Positions 8,731 through 17,661 of a DNA stretch of 64,000 nt are shown here, piece by piece. Under the pieces are notes generated by a model. That model was not told where the DNA came from. It ran no database searches and saw only the letters and a list, made by a program, of their open reading frames with translations. Made by a program: the position numbers and the translations under genes. The stretch covers positions 1 to 64,000 of the forward strand of contig JAMCQL010000060.1 in assembly GCA_023381615.1 (NCBI GenBank), in the 5' to 3' direction. This stretch comes from Bacteroidota bacterium. Lineage in GTDB: Bacteria > Bacteroidota > Ignavibacteria > Kryptoniales > JAKASW01. Within the stretch, counting starts at the first letter, position 1, and every line of letters begins with the position of its first letter.

Positions 8731-10534
8731 TGTCGATTTTGGCTCGCGCGCAAGATCGGTGATGATGAGGGGTGTGGTTGTCTTAGCTCTGCTGGCAATC
8801 ATGATAAAGTTAGGCGACATGCAGTTGATGAATGAAGTGGTTTACGGGAAGAAGTCCGAACAGATCACGACAAGGGTGTTTGTTCAGCAGCCGCTTCGGG
8901 GAGAAATCTTCGACCGCAACGGGAATGTTATGGTGGAAAACGATCCGGCTTACGAAGTCTCCATTATTCCACACGAGTTTAGGGAAAGCCAAATACCTGC
9001 GCTTGCATCGCTTCTCCAGACGGACAGCTCAGACATCATGAAACGAATTCAGATAGGAGAAAACATATCTCCGTACTTTCCCGTCAGATTGAAGCGCGAT
9101 ATTTCTTTCGCGACGCTGTCTTCGATTGAGGAACATCTCAAGGAATTCGCCGGAGTGTATTTTGATATCGAGCCGAAAAGAGTTTACGTTGGAAAAGCGC
9201 GGGCGGCGCATATTCTTGGATTTACAAAAGAGATTTCTGAGCAGCAGCTTGCGACATTGGGAGACTATTATAAGCCGGGCGACATCGTGGGATATACGGG
9301 ACTCGAAGCAAGCTATGAGACGATTCTTCGCGGTCAAAAGGGACTGAAGTACCTGGCGGTGAATGCGCGAGGACAAGTTGTCGGGAGCTATGACGACGGC
9401 AAGATTGATGTTCCTGCGCAGGACGGTTCCGATCTGTATCTTACGATCGATGAAGGCTTGCAGGCATTAGCGGAGTCTCTTCTCGTCGGCAGGCGCGGCG
9501 CTGTAGTTGCTCTAGACCCTAACAACGGCGAAGTCCTGGCAATGGCGAGCGCTCCGGACTTTGATCCGTCGGTTTTTTCGGGTTACACTTCAAAAACGGA
9601 ATGGAATGATCTGAGCAATAATCCCGACCATCCTCTTTTCAACCGTGCAACATTGGCAGCGCTTCCGCCGGGTTCCACATTCAAAATGGTGCTCGCGAGC
9701 GCGGCGCTCGAGGGCGGAGTTGTCGATGACAACTGGACGATTCATTGCACGGGATCATTTTACTATGGCGGAAGGATTTTTAAAGATCATGAAGTGCATG
9801 GAACTGTAAACATTATTCAAGCCATTGAAAAGTCTTGTAACGTATTCTTTTACAACTTGATTCTTAAAGTCGGGTTCGATGCGTGGACAAAATACGGTCA
9901 GCTTTTCGGGTTTGGACAAAAGACCGGTATCGATTTGAAAGAAGAAAGCCCCGGTATCATGCCGTCTAGAGATTACTTCAATCAAATTTTCGGCAAGAAC
10001 AGGTGGACGAACGGTTATTTGGTAAGTTTGGCAATCGGGCAAGGTGAGGTCAGCGCAACACCCTTGCAAATGGCTGCGTACACAACGGCGCTTGCGAATT
10101 ACGGCAAATATTTTCAGCCTCATCTCGTCAGATATATGCGTGACCGAAAAACAGGCAAGATCTATTACACGCAATACAGCGAGCGCACGATTCCTGTGAG
10201 TAAAGAAGTATTCGATCAAATTCGAGAAGGAATGTATTTGGTCGTCAACGGTCCCGGCGGAACGGGGCATGGAGCGCAAATTCCGGGAATTATCGTTGCC
10301 GGAAAAACAGGAACTGCCCAGAACCCGCGAGGCAAGGATCACGCATGGTTCATAGCTTTCGCGCCGTTCGACCATCCAAAAATTGCTCTGGCAGTTCTCG
10401 TGGAGAATGCGGGATTCGGCGGATCGGTGTCCGCACCAATAGCAAAGAAACTCATTGAGTATTATCTGAACAAACAGGGTGTCCAGCAGCAGGAAGAACC
10501 GAAGGGGATCGTGGCGACCGCCGCGCTGCGCTGA
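8723..10534 (+). CDS. mrdA: Penicillin-binding protein 2 (elongasome transpeptidase)
   Basis: Periplasmic class B PBP that cross-links peptidoglycan during elongation, with RodA. The 603-aa protein has an N-terminal anchor (residues about 15-30), the PBP dimerisation/pedestal region with PLRGEIFDRNG, and the transpeptidase motifs: SxxK in LPPGSTFKMV, SxN in EKSCNVFFYN, and KTG in VAGKTGTAQNP. The last ~20 residues are Gln/Glu-rich and ordinary. It overlaps mreD by 8 bp and its TGA shares one base with the rodA ATG (TGATG). Confidence 0.94.
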   Translation: MFDVDFGSRARSVMMRGVVVLALLAIMIKLGDMQLMNEVVYGKKSEQITTRVFVQQPLRGEIFDRNGNVMVENDPAYEVSIIPHEFRESQIPALASLLQTDSSDIMKRIQIGENISPYFPVRLKRDISFATLSSIEEHLKEFAGVYFDIEPKRVYVGKARAAHILGFTKEISEQQLATLGDYYKPGDIVGYTGLEASYETILRGQKGLKYLAVNARGQVVGSYDDGKIDVPAQDGSDLYLTIDEGLQALAESLLVGRRGAVVALDPNNGEVLAMASAPDFDPSVFSGYTSKTEWNDLSNNPDHPLFNRATLAALPPGSTFKMVLASAALEGGVVDDNWTIHCTGSFYYGGRIFKDHEVHGTVNIIQAIEKSCNVFFYNLILKVGFDAWTKYGQLFGFGQKTGIDLKEESPGIMPSRDYFNQIFGKNRWTNGYLVSLAIGQGEVSATPLQMAAYTTALANYGKYFQPHLVRYMRDRKTGKIYYTQYSERTIPVSKEVFDQIREGMYLVVNGPGGTGHGAQIPGIIVAGKTGTAQNPRGKDHAWFIAFAPFDHPKIALAVLVENAGFGGSVSAPIAKKLIEYYLNKQGVQQQEEPKGIVATAALR

Positions 10535-11754
10535 TGTTTGATTTCTTCAAAGACTCGTTCGATTATAAAACTTTCTTTCTCGCCGTAATATTAGGATGCA
10601 TCGGAGCGCTTGCGGTCAACAGCGCTACTTACAATTCCGGGATGCACGATTTCTTTGTGAGAGATGTTGTGTGGCAGGTGAGCGGAATTATCATCGCGTT
10701 CATCATCATGTTTTCCTCGAACAGATTTCTGCAGGGCGGCGCGTACTTTTTTTATGCGATCACGATTCTGCTCTTGCTATTCGTACTTGTCGCAGGCAAA
10801 CGCGTCGCAAGCCATACAAGCTGGTTGGGTCTTCTTGGCGTTGGCGGACAGCCTTCCGAACTTGCAAAGGTCGCCTCGATTCTGGCGCTTTCCAAGTTTC
10901 TTTCTGAGAAAGGAAACGAACGGACTGAGTGGCAAATAATCGGCATTTCAGCGGGAATTGTCGGCTTGCCGATGATCCTCACCATGCTTCAGCCCGACCT
11001 CGGCACAACGATAGTTTACCTTGCGATCTTTTTCCCGATTCTATTCTGGGCTGGTTTGCAGCCGATAGTCATTGTTGCTTTGATCGCACCGATCGCGATC
11101 GTCTTCGCTGAATTTACCGGTACGGTTACACTTCTCTTGACGGTGCTTGTCTTCGGCATCCTCTTTTTCTTGTTAAGCAGAAAAAAACTTTTCGCCGTTA
11201 CACTGAGTTTTGTTGCGGTATCATTCGGATTGTTCATGGAATATTTTTACAGGAAGCTTCTTCAACCGCATCAACAGAAGCGCATACAAATATTTCTGAA
11301 TCCTAATCTTGATCCGCAGGGAGCGGGTTACAATGCGCTTCAGGCGCGTGTCGCTATCGGCAGCGGCGGATTATTTGGGAAGGGTTATCTTCACGGCGCG
11401 CAGACACAGCTTCGTTTTGTTCCAGCGCGCTGGACAGATTTCATATTCACCGTCATAGGTGAAGAGTTCGGCTTTTTCGGCGCCGCGGTTACGCTGCTCG
11501 CCTTCGGCGCGCTCTTTTTCAGAGGCGTGAGGATCGCTGAACTTGTGAAAACAAAATTTGCAAGTCTTGCTTCAATCGGGATCACTTCGGTTCTGCTTTT
11601 TCACGTTTTCATAAATATTGGAATGAACATAAACCTCGCACCTATCGTCGGAATTCCGCTTCCGTTCATCAGCTACGGCGGCTCCTCCATATTGTCCGAT
11701 TGGATGATGGTTGGGATTCTTCTAAATTTCTATGCACACAGGAAGGAACATTAA
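10534..11754 (+). CDS. rodA: Peptidoglycan glycosyltransferase RodA
   Basis: SEDS-family membrane glycosyltransferase that polymerises lipid II for side-wall growth. The 406-aa sequence carries about ten membrane segments, the conserved loop QPSELAKVASILALSKFLS, the catalytic-Asp motif LQPDLGTTIVYL, the ARVAIGSGGLFGKGYLHG-type segment, and IVGIPLPFISYGGSS near the C-terminus. It directly follows mrdA, the standard pairing. The dcd gene starts 3 bp after its stop. Confidence 0.95.
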   Translation: MFDFFKDSFDYKTFFLAVILGCIGALAVNSATYNSGMHDFFVRDVVWQVSGIIIAFIIMFSSNRFLQGGAYFFYAITILLLLFVLVAGKRVASHTSWLGLLGVGGQPSELAKVASILALSKFLSEKGNERTEWQIIGISAGIVGLPMILTMLQPDLGTTIVYLAIFFPILFWAGLQPIVIVALIAPIAIVFAEFTGTVTLLLTVLVFGILFFLLSRKKLFAVTLSFVAVSFGLFMEYFYRKLLQPHQQKRIQIFLNPNLDPQGAGYNALQARVAIGSGGLFGKGYLHGAQTQLRFVPARWTDFIFTVIGEEFGFFGAAVTLLAFGALFFRGVRIAELVKTKFASLASIGITSVLLFHVFINIGMNINLAPIVGIPLPFISYGGSSILSDWMMVGILLNFYAHRKEH

Positions 11755-11757
11755 AGG

Positions 11758-12315
11758 ATGATTCTCACCGACAAGCGCATTCTCGAGGAAATAGAAAAAG
11801 GAAATATTGTCATTGAGCCTTTCGATAGAAAATTCCTTGGGTCGAACTCCTACGACGTTCATCTCGCGGATATAATGTCAATTTACAAAGACGATATACT
11901 CGATGCGCGGAAGCACAACAAACTGAATTCTTTCAAGATAAATGACGACGGCTTTTTGCTCCTGCCCGGCAGACTTTATCTCGCAGTGACTCAGGAATAT
12001 ACGGAGACGCATACCTTTGTGCCCTTCCTCGAGGGAAAGTCGAGTATCGGAAGACTCGGAATCGACATTCACTCGACCGCGGGGAAAGGCGATATAGGTT
12101 ATTGCAATACATGGACTCTCGAGATAAGTGTGAAACAGCCGGTCAGGATTTATCCAGGGATGCCGATAGGACAGCTCATCTATTTCGAAGTCAGCGGAGA
12201 AGTTCTCGTGCCTTACAACAAAAAGAAGACGGCAAAGTACAACCGTAGGACAAAACGTCCGGTGGAATCTATGATGTGGAAAAATTTCGGTAACAAAGTT
12301 CTTAATTCGAAATGA
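11758..12315 (+). CDS. dcd: dCTP deaminase
   Basis: Homotrimeric deaminase in pyrimidine deoxynucleotide synthesis, making dUTP (or dUMP in the bifunctional type) from dCTP. The 185-aa sequence has the family features GSNSYDVHLAD, the substrate/metal segment EGKSSIGRLGIDIHSTAGKG, and WTLEISV containing the catalytic Glu. The gene lies 3 bp after rodA and overlaps pyrF by 4 bp. A dUTPase gene sits far downstream (52500), which agrees with a dUTP-producing deaminase; the choice between mono- and bifunctional types is not settled by sequence alone. Confidence 0.9.
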   Translation: MILTDKRILEEIEKGNIVIEPFDRKFLGSNSYDVHLADIMSIYKDDILDARKHNKLNSFKINDDGFLLLPGRLYLAVTQEYTETHTFVPFLEGKSSIGRLGIDIHSTAGKGDIGYCNTWTLEISVKQPVRIYPGMPIGQLIYFEVSGEVLVPYNKKKTAKYNRRTKRPVESMMWKNFGNKVLNSK

Positions 12316-13106
12316 GTTTCAAGAAACTTTCAGCTTCAATTGAAAAACGTGCGAGCAATCTTTGCATCGGGCTTGATCCGTCTGTAGAAAAAATTCCGGA
12401 GTTTTTATCGGAGTATGAAGATGCCGTTCTCGAATTCAACACGAGAATAATTGAAGCGACGGAGGATGTCGTCTGTGCTTACAAATTGAATACGGCATTC
12501 TACGAAGTTCTCGGAGAAAAAGGCTGGTCAACTTTCGGAGAAACGATTGCGAGGATTCCTGACGATGTTTACGTCATCGCGGACTGCAAGCGCAGTGACG
12601 TTGGGAATAGTGCAAAACATTATGCCCAGACGTTCTTCGACTATTTTGGAGTCGACGCCGTGACTGTGAATCCTTACATGGGCTACGATTCTCTCGAGCC
12701 GTTTTTGAATTACAAGGACAAGGACATCTTTGCGCTTGTCGTCACATCGAACCAGGGTGCAAAAGACTTTCAGCTCCGTGAGTTCGGCGGCAAGAAATTT
12801 TATGAGCTTGTGCTTGAGAAACTTTCCGAATGGAACAAAGACGGAAACATCGGCGCTGTGGTTGGCGCGACCAAAGCCGAGCAGTTGTCGGCAATAAGAA
12901 ACAGTTATCCTCAAATACCGCTTCTTGTTCCCGGGATCGGAGCGCAAGGAGGTTCCATCGAGGATGTCGCGCAAGTTGCGAACAGCAGCGGCGCGCCGGT
13001 GATAATCAACGTCGGCCGCGATATAATTTTTGCGGGATATGACGAAAACTTTGCAGAAAAAGTCAGGGAAAAGGCGTTTTATTATAACGCTTTGCTGAAG
13101 CGGTGA
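12312..13106 (+). CDS. pyrF: Orotidine 5'-phosphate decarboxylase, type 2
   Basis: Last step of UMP synthesis. The 264-aa length and the N-terminal CIGLDPSVEKIPEFL are those of the longer type-2 family. The catalytic Lys/Asp array appears as DCKRSDVGNSAKHYA; most relatives read DxKRGDIG, so Ser replaces the usual Gly. The phosphate-binding end is LVPGIGAQGGS plus IINVGRDIIFA. The ATGA overlap with dcd and the overlap with the next gene indicate tight coupling. Confidence 0.93.
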   Translation: MSFKKLSASIEKRASNLCIGLDPSVEKIPEFLSEYEDAVLEFNTRIIEATEDVVCAYKLNTAFYEVLGEKGWSTFGETIARIPDDVYVIADCKRSDVGNSAKHYAQTFFDYFGVDAVTVNPYMGYDSLEPFLNYKDKDIFALVVTSNQGAKDFQLREFGGKKFYELVLEKLSEWNKDGNIGAVVGATKAEQLSAIRNSYPQIPLLVPGIGAQGGSIEDVAQVANSSGAPVIINVGRDIIFAGYDENFAEKVREKAFYYNALLKR

Positions 13107-13609
13107 TGAAATTTTTTCTCAAAAAAGTCTTAAAGTGGTCGGCGTTTCTCCTGCTCACCGTATTGTTTTTTGCGCTGCCGGTATTCCTGCAGAAGGAAGA
13201 TGGCAAGAATGACTTTTTGCAGAAGATGGCGGAGAGACAAACGGCGCAGAAACAGGAAGTGTCAGAACTTTATTTTGAGTTTGAGCCGGCTTCGGTAAAA
13301 GAAAAAATCTTTGGTGACTCGACAGCGTTAAAGATGTTGGTCAAGTCTGACACTTCAGAAAAATCTGTTTATCTGTACGTAAATGGCGAGAAGCAGGATA
13401 TGGCAGTTGTTTCGGACAGCATGCAGATTTTATTTCCAAGAGTGTACCTGAAGCAGGGAACAAACGAGATAACGGCCGTCTTTCAAAAATCTACCGGAGA
13501 AACTTTAGCAGTCAGAAGAGTGACGATCTTTTCATCTGAGCCGAAGGCTCATCTCCCCCAGAGGCGGATGCGCCTGGGGAACAAGCCTCAGGCCGAAAAA
13601 AAAATGTAA
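13106..13609 (+). CDS. Membrane-anchored protein with a C-terminal palindromic insertion
   Basis: About 167 aa, no recognised family. It starts with a signal-anchor (KWSAFLLLTVLFFALPVFL), then a coil-like segment (FLQKMAERQTAQKQEVSEL) and a small beta domain (SVYLYVNGEKQDMAVVSDSM...VYLKQGTNEITAVFQ) resembling an Ig-like extracytoplasmic module. The last ~25 residues (EPKAHLPQRRMRLGNKPQAE) are encoded by three consecutive hairpins at 13537-13594 and look like an inserted repeat that became the protein's tail. ATG 13106 overlaps the pyrF stop; the track uses GTG 13103. It lies between pyrF and the DUF2851 gene. Confidence 0.7.
   Translation: MKFFLKKVLKWSAFLLLTVLFFALPVFLQKEDGKNDFLQKMAERQTAQKQEVSELYFEFEPASVKEKIFGDSTALKMLVKSDTSEKSVYLYVNGEKQDMAVVSDSMQILFPRVYLKQGTNEITAVFQKSTGETLAVRRVTIFSSEPKAHLPQRRMRLGNKPQAEKKM
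13537..13594. repeat. Three-hairpin palindromic element inside a coding region
   Basis: Three stems follow one another: TGAGCC-gaa-GGCTCA, then CCCCCAGAGGCG with CGCCTGGGGA, then GCCTcaGGC. All lie in frame within the 3' end of the preceding CDS and supply its last two dozen residues. The palindromes are far denser than in the neighbouring coding sequence and resemble the hairpins clustered at 36119-36466. Confidence 0.7.
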
Positions 13610-13610
13610 A

Positions 13611-15086
13611 ATGTCCTCAAATCTCTCGGAGTCTCAGCTCAAGGAGCTTTTCAAGAATCGGAAATTCGATCCGTCGCTGAGATCTGTGTCGGGGAAGCGG
13701 GTGGAAATTATCCAGACCGGAGAAGCCAACTCGGACACGGGTCCGGATTTCAAACATGCATTGGTAAAGATCGACGGCGTTACAATGCGCGGTGACGTTG
13801 AATTGCACAGGAAGAGCTCGGATTGGTATTCGCATAACCACCACTCCGACCGAAATTATAATTCGGTCGTTCTTCACGTCGTTGTGGAATGCGACGGAAC
13901 TCACGACTGTGCCACGGAGTCGGGGAGAAGAATAGAGACACTGGAGCTGTCGAAATTTCTTTCCGCTGAGGCGACCAAATTTCTGACGGGTTTGAATTCC
14001 GAAGAGCGGATCATTGCTTTGAAATGTGCGGATGAAAATTCTCAGGTATCTTTTAAAGAGAAGATGGATTACCTGAACTTCCTCGGCGAAAAGCGATTTA
14101 TGCACAAGGTGAATAAGTTTGAAGAACGACTGAAGGACATCATCGACGAGAATCGTCCGGTTGTCTTCGAAGCGAAACAGAAGTATTTCAGAGATTTTTC
14201 GGAACTCTTGATCGAACATAAGACGTACGAAAAGTCGGAGCTGCAGGGGGAAGCTTACTGGGATCAGCTTTTGTACGAGGGAATTTTCGAGGGGCTTGGC
14301 TACAGCAAGAACACCGCAGCTTTTAGAAAACTTGCCCGAAATGTTTCTCTTTCATTTCTGAGCGAGCACTCGAACGGCGACAGATCGACAGTTGAAGCGA
14401 TACTTTTTGGCGCCGCTAATCTCTTGCCGCAAGATGTGCACGGCTTTGATGAAGAATCAAAGATATACTGTGAAAAGTTAGATTCGATCTGGCTGCAGGC
14501 AAGAAAGAAATATAAGCATGAATACGTCGATGGATCTGAGTGGTTTTTCTTCAAACTCCGTCCGCAAAACTTCCCGTCGCTGAGAATAGCCGGCGCGAGC
14601 TATATGCTGACTAATAAGCGAAGCGAATTTTCAGCTAAAGAGTTGATTAGCTCAGCCGCTTCCAAGGACGACCGCGGATTGCTATTGACATGGAGAAAGT
14701 TTCTAGTTGTTCCGTCGCAAGATTATTGGACGCGGCATTTTGTTTTCGGAGCAGCTGCCGTCACAAAAGTGAAGATGCTTATTGGTGCCGGACGCGCGGA
14801 AGAAATAATAATAAACACCGTTCTGCCGTTGACATATTTACGCGGAAAAATTTTCGACCAGCCCGCTTTGCAAGAACAATCGCTGAGAATCTACAGCGAC
14901 CATCGTCCGACCACCGACAACAACATCACCTTGCTGGTAAAAGAGAGCTTCTTTGGGGGAGATAACGTGTTCAGTACAGTTTTGGCCCAGCAAGGCGCAC
15001 TTCACCTTTACCGCACGCTTTGTTCCGAGAGGCGATGTGCAAGGTGCAAAATTGGAAAGGCCATTTACGGGAAGCCAGCTGCCTGA
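13611..15086 (+). CDS. DUF2851 family protein
   Basis: 491-aa cytoplasmic protein of the DUF2851 family, common in Bacteroidota and of unknown function. The diagnostic N-terminal block is present: EIIQTGEANSDTGPDFKHAL, then GDVELHRKSSDWYSHNHHSD and YNSVVLHVV. The C-terminus has a small Cys cluster (TLCSERRCARCKIGKAI) that could bind a metal. The His/Asp/Glu-rich block at residues about 40-110 resembles a nuclease-like metal site, but that is inference. It starts 2 bp after the preceding stop and ends the long plus-strand run. Confidence 0.8.
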   Translation: MSSNLSESQLKELFKNRKFDPSLRSVSGKRVEIIQTGEANSDTGPDFKHALVKIDGVTMRGDVELHRKSSDWYSHNHHSDRNYNSVVLHVVVECDGTHDCATESGRRIETLELSKFLSAEATKFLTGLNSEERIIALKCADENSQVSFKEKMDYLNFLGEKRFMHKVNKFEERLKDIIDENRPVVFEAKQKYFRDFSELLIEHKTYEKSELQGEAYWDQLLYEGIFEGLGYSKNTAAFRKLARNVSLSFLSEHSNGDRSTVEAILFGAANLLPQDVHGFDEESKIYCEKLDSIWLQARKKYKHEYVDGSEWFFFKLRPQNFPSLRIAGASYMLTNKRSEFSAKELISSAASKDDRGLLLTWRKFLVVPSQDYWTRHFVFGAAAVTKVKMLIGAGRAEEIIINTVLPLTYLRGKIFDQPALQEQSLRIYSDHRPTTDNNITLLVKESFFGGDNVFSTVLAQQGALHLYRTLCSERRCARCKIGKAIYGKPAA

Positions 15087-15114
15087 CTTTCCTTGCCAAC
15101 CCTGTCGAGTTCAA

Positions 15115-15222
15115 GACCTTGTCAAGGTTCCTTTCCATCCTTGACAAGGTTAGCAAGAGACAGAGTTGCATCTGCGATCAAGAACCTTGTCAAGGTCAAG
15201 AGCATTTCAACCTTGACAAGGT
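15115..15222. repeat. Four copies of the palindrome ACCTTGWCAAGGT
   Basis: Within about 110 bases, between the DUF2851 stop and the convergent TPR gene, the 13-base palindrome ACCTTG(A/T)CAAGGT occurs at about 15116, 15137, 15184 and 15210, with the centre base alternating T, A, T, A. One copy is missing its first base. Paired copies can also fold on each other. There is no poly-T tract, so a simple intrinsic terminator is unlikely; a repeated protein-binding site or a REP-like cluster is more plausible. Confidence 0.75.
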
Positions 15223-15239
15223 TTAACGGGTTTGTCCCG

Positions 15240-15995
15240 CTACTTGTTCTTAATGTTCTGAAGGAGTTTTGCTGCTTCGGTCTTCAAAGAATCGTCCTCC
15301 TGATCGCGTATCGGGATAGTCGGGATCGCTTGCAGTTGTTCCTTCGCCTTTTGGTATTCGTCTTCTCTGACATAAGCCTTTGCGAGACCGTATCGGAACA
15401 TCACAAAATTCGGATCGAGTGAAATGGCTTTCTGGTAAAACTTTATCGCATCCTTTAGGTTCCCCCATGCTAAACCAAGGGGCCAACGAAACAACATCGG
15501 CTTCTCGGCAAGCTTAGCGTATGTCCTCCCCAAAATGTAGTAAGCAATTGCATTGTTGGGATCGAGTGCGATGGCACGCTCGCAATCATCGCGAACCTGT
15601 TTTACTATCGGGGCAACGCTGAACACTCCTTTGAAGAGCGCAATTTTCCCGTTTGTTGCCGCACGATATGTGTAAGCCATCGAGCTTTTGGGATTCGCCG
15701 TAACGGCGCTGTCGGCATAGTCATACGCCACCTTGTAGGTCGCAAGTTGAGCATCCTTTTGCTGGTTTGTCACAATTGGCATATAATCAGCGATGTGCAT
15801 CTCGACCCGGGACAATCTCCACAAGACTTCGGCATTATTCGGATAGTCTTTGTTTGCACTCAGCAAGACCTCGTAAGCCCCTTTGTTGTCAAACTTGTTG
15901 AAGAGGTCGTCGCTTTGTTTGAGCATCTCTTGAAGGCTTGGATTTGAAAAGGCAGTCAACCACATCATTGCAATCGCTAATGCAGCAGATTTCAT
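15240..15995 (-). CDS. Exported TPR-repeat protein
   Basis: 251 aa with a Sec signal (MKSAALAIAMMWLTAFS) and then tetratricopeptide-like helices. The clearest repeats are near CERAIALDPNNAIAYYILGRTYAKLA (residues about 138-163) and AIKFYQKAISLDPNFVMFRYGLAKAY (about 187-212). The arrangement resembles the regulator-of-microtubule-dynamics-like TPR family found in Bacteroidota; function unknown, probably a scaffold in the periplasm. A GGAGG ribosome-binding site lies 8 bases before the ATG. Last gene of the etfB-etfA-nuclease group, 27 bp after its neighbour. Confidence 0.75.
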   Translation of the reverse strand: MKSAALAIAMMWLTAFSNPSLQEMLKQSDDLFNKFDNKGAYEVLLSANKDYPNNAEVLWRLSRVEMHIADYMPIVTNQQKDAQLATYKVAYDYADSAVTANPKSSMAYTYRAATNGKIALFKGVFSVAPIVKQVRDDCERAIALDPNNAIAYYILGRTYAKLAEKPMLFRWPLGLAWGNLKDAIKFYQKAISLDPNFVMFRYGLAKAYVREDEYQKAKEQLQAIPTIPIRDQEDDSLKTEAAKLLQNIKNK

Positions 15996-16022
15996 TTGGA
16001 CCTCCGTTTTGTTTGGTGAGAA

Positions 16023-16625
16023 TCAGTCGCCGAGCTGAAGCCGCCTGATTTCATCGCGAAGCCTGGCAGCCCTTTCGTAATCCTCTCGGCTAATAGCGTC
16101 AGTCAATTCTTTCTGAAGTTGTTCCATCTTCGATTCTTTGGTGAACGCAGGCGAGCGCTCGCGATTCTTTTTTGGTCGCTCGGTATTCGATTCGATTTGC
16201 TGTTCGCCTTCGTCCGCTTCCGGAACGGCAGCGGCTTCATCCATCACCGTTTCCGAAACATAAATAGGAACGCCAAATCTTATTGCGATTGCAATCGCAT
16301 CGCTCGGCCTTGCATCTATTTCGCGGCTTACAGCATTTGCTTCGACATTGAGACGCGCGAAGAAAGTGCCTTCGCGCAATTCACTGATTATGACGTCTGA
16401 AAGAGTGGTGCCGAGGGTATCGAGAACATTTTTTACGAGGTCATGCGTGAGAGGTCTCGGCGGTTTTATTCCTTCGAGTTCGAGCGCGATCGCCTGCGCC
16501 TCGAATTGCCCGATGATTATCGGAAGCCGCCGTTCGCCTTCTGTTTCCTTCAATATCAATGCGTAGGCTCCGGGACTCGATGGACTCGGTGAAAGTCCGA
16601 GTATGTCTACCATTACCTTATCCAA
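16023..16625 (-). CDS. Bifunctional-nuclease (BFN/DUF151) domain protein with UVR motif
   Basis: 200-aa cytoplasmic protein. Residues 1-130 form the BFN domain (VDILGLSPSPSSPGAYALIL, LPIIIGQFEAQAIAL, RPSDAIAIAIRFGVPIYVSE). Residues about 165-198 form a UvrB/C-type motif (LQKELTDAISREDYERAARL) of paired helices. Plant relatives show DNase/RNase activity; in bacteria the role is unproven. The TTG at 16625 is kept because MDKVxVDILGLS matches the usual family start; an in-frame ATG four codons later is the alternative. It is 39 bp after etfA in the same orientation. Confidence 0.85.
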   Translation of the reverse strand: MDKVMVDILGLSPSPSSPGAYALILKETEGERRLPIIIGQFEAQAIALELEGIKPPRPLTHDLVKNVLDTLGTTLSDVIISELREGTFFARLNVEANAVSREIDARPSDAIAIAIRFGVPIYVSETVMDEAAAVPEADEGEQQIESNTERPKKNRERSPAFTKESKMEQLQKELTDAISREDYERAARLRDEIRRLQLGD

Positions 16626-16664
16626 TTATCTCTCTCTTCCTTCACCGTCAATTTGCAGAATCAC

Positions 16665-17645
16665 TTAATCTTTTCCAAGAGCCTTTTTCATCTGCGCCGT
16701 CAATTCCGGGACTACTTCGAATGCGTCGCCGACAATTCCGTAATCGGCAATTTGAAAGATCGGAGCATCTTTGTCTTTGTTGATCGCGACAATGTACTTC
16801 GACGAGGACATTCCCGCCAGATGCTGTATCGCGCCGGAAATTGCAACCGCGACGTAAAGCGACGGAGAAACCGTCTTTCCTGTTTGGCCGACCTGATCAT
16901 CGTGAGGTCTCCAGCCCGCGTCGACGACCGCTCTCGATGCACCGACAGCCGCGCCGAACACATCCGCAAGTTCTTCGATCATCTTGAAATTTTCAGGTGC
17001 GCCCAATCCTCTTCCGCCGGAGACAATTATGTCAGCTTCCGTGAGGTCGGGGCGTCCCGCTTTAGCAATCGAGACTGCCGTAACTTTGGAAGAAAAATCC
17101 GAATCTTGAAGATTCAGCGATAGTTTTTCTACCGACGCAGGCAAACCGTTTGCGCTGCCGGGACTGAAGACATTTGGTCTCAATGTGAACACTTTTTTGG
17201 GAGAATTCACTTTCAAATCTATTAAGGCTTTGCCTGCATAAACTGGTCTTGTCGCCAGAATGGAACCGCCTTCTCCTCTTAACGCAATGCAATCGGCGGC
17301 AAGTCCGGCTTTCAATTTAGCGGCGACTCTTGCGCCGAGGTCTTTGCCCATTGCGCTTGCCGGCAAGAGTATGACATCTAGCGACAAAGATTCCGCCGCG
17401 TTAGCGAGAACTTTTCCGTAAGCCGTGGAGGAGTAAAGAGCAAGTCTGTCGTCGTCTGCGGCATAGACTTTTTGAATTCCGTAGCCGCCTAATTCCGGCG
17501 CGATTTTCTCGACACCTTTTCCAATTACGACCGCGACCGCTTCCGCTCCCAATTGTCCTGCGAGCTGCGCTGCGGCATGCGCTACTTCGAATGCAACTTT
17601 TTTGAATTTACCATCGTGTTGTTCTGCAAATGCAAGAATTTTCAT
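16665..17645 (-). CDS. etfA: Electron transfer flavoprotein alpha subunit
   Basis: Binds FAD and, with EtfB, carries electrons from acyl-CoA dehydrogenases or similar flavoenzymes to the quinone pool. The 326-aa length is standard. The C-terminal FAD-binding half shows [40 protein letters not shown], the [20 protein letters not shown] signature and [20 protein letters not shown] ribosome-binding site precedes the ATG. It follows etfB by 16 bp. No dehydrogenase or ETF-quinone oxidoreductase gene is in the window, so its redox partner is unknown. Confidence 0.95.
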   Translation of the reverse strand: MKILAFAEQHDGKFKKVAFEVAHAAAQLAGQLGAEAVAVVIGKGVEKIAPELGGYGIQKVYAADDDRLALYSSTAYGKVLANAAESLSLDVILLPASAMGKDLGARVAAKLKAGLAADCIALRGEGGSILATRPVYAGKALIDLKVNSPKKVFTLRPNVFSPGSANGLPASVEKLSLNLQDSDFSSKVTAVSIAKAGRPDLTEADIIVSGGRGLGAPENFKMIEELADVFGAAVGASRAVVDAGWRPHDDQVGQTGKTVSPSLYVAVAISGAIQHLAGMSSSKYIVAINKDKDAPIFQIADYGIVGDAFEVVPELTAQMKKALGKD

Positions 17646-17661
17646 TTTAACGCCTCAAATT

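Noticed and set aside
15115-15222. Short palindromic repeats considered as a CRISPR array
   Set aside because: Repeats are 13 bases, spacers are irregular and short, and no cas genes are nearby.
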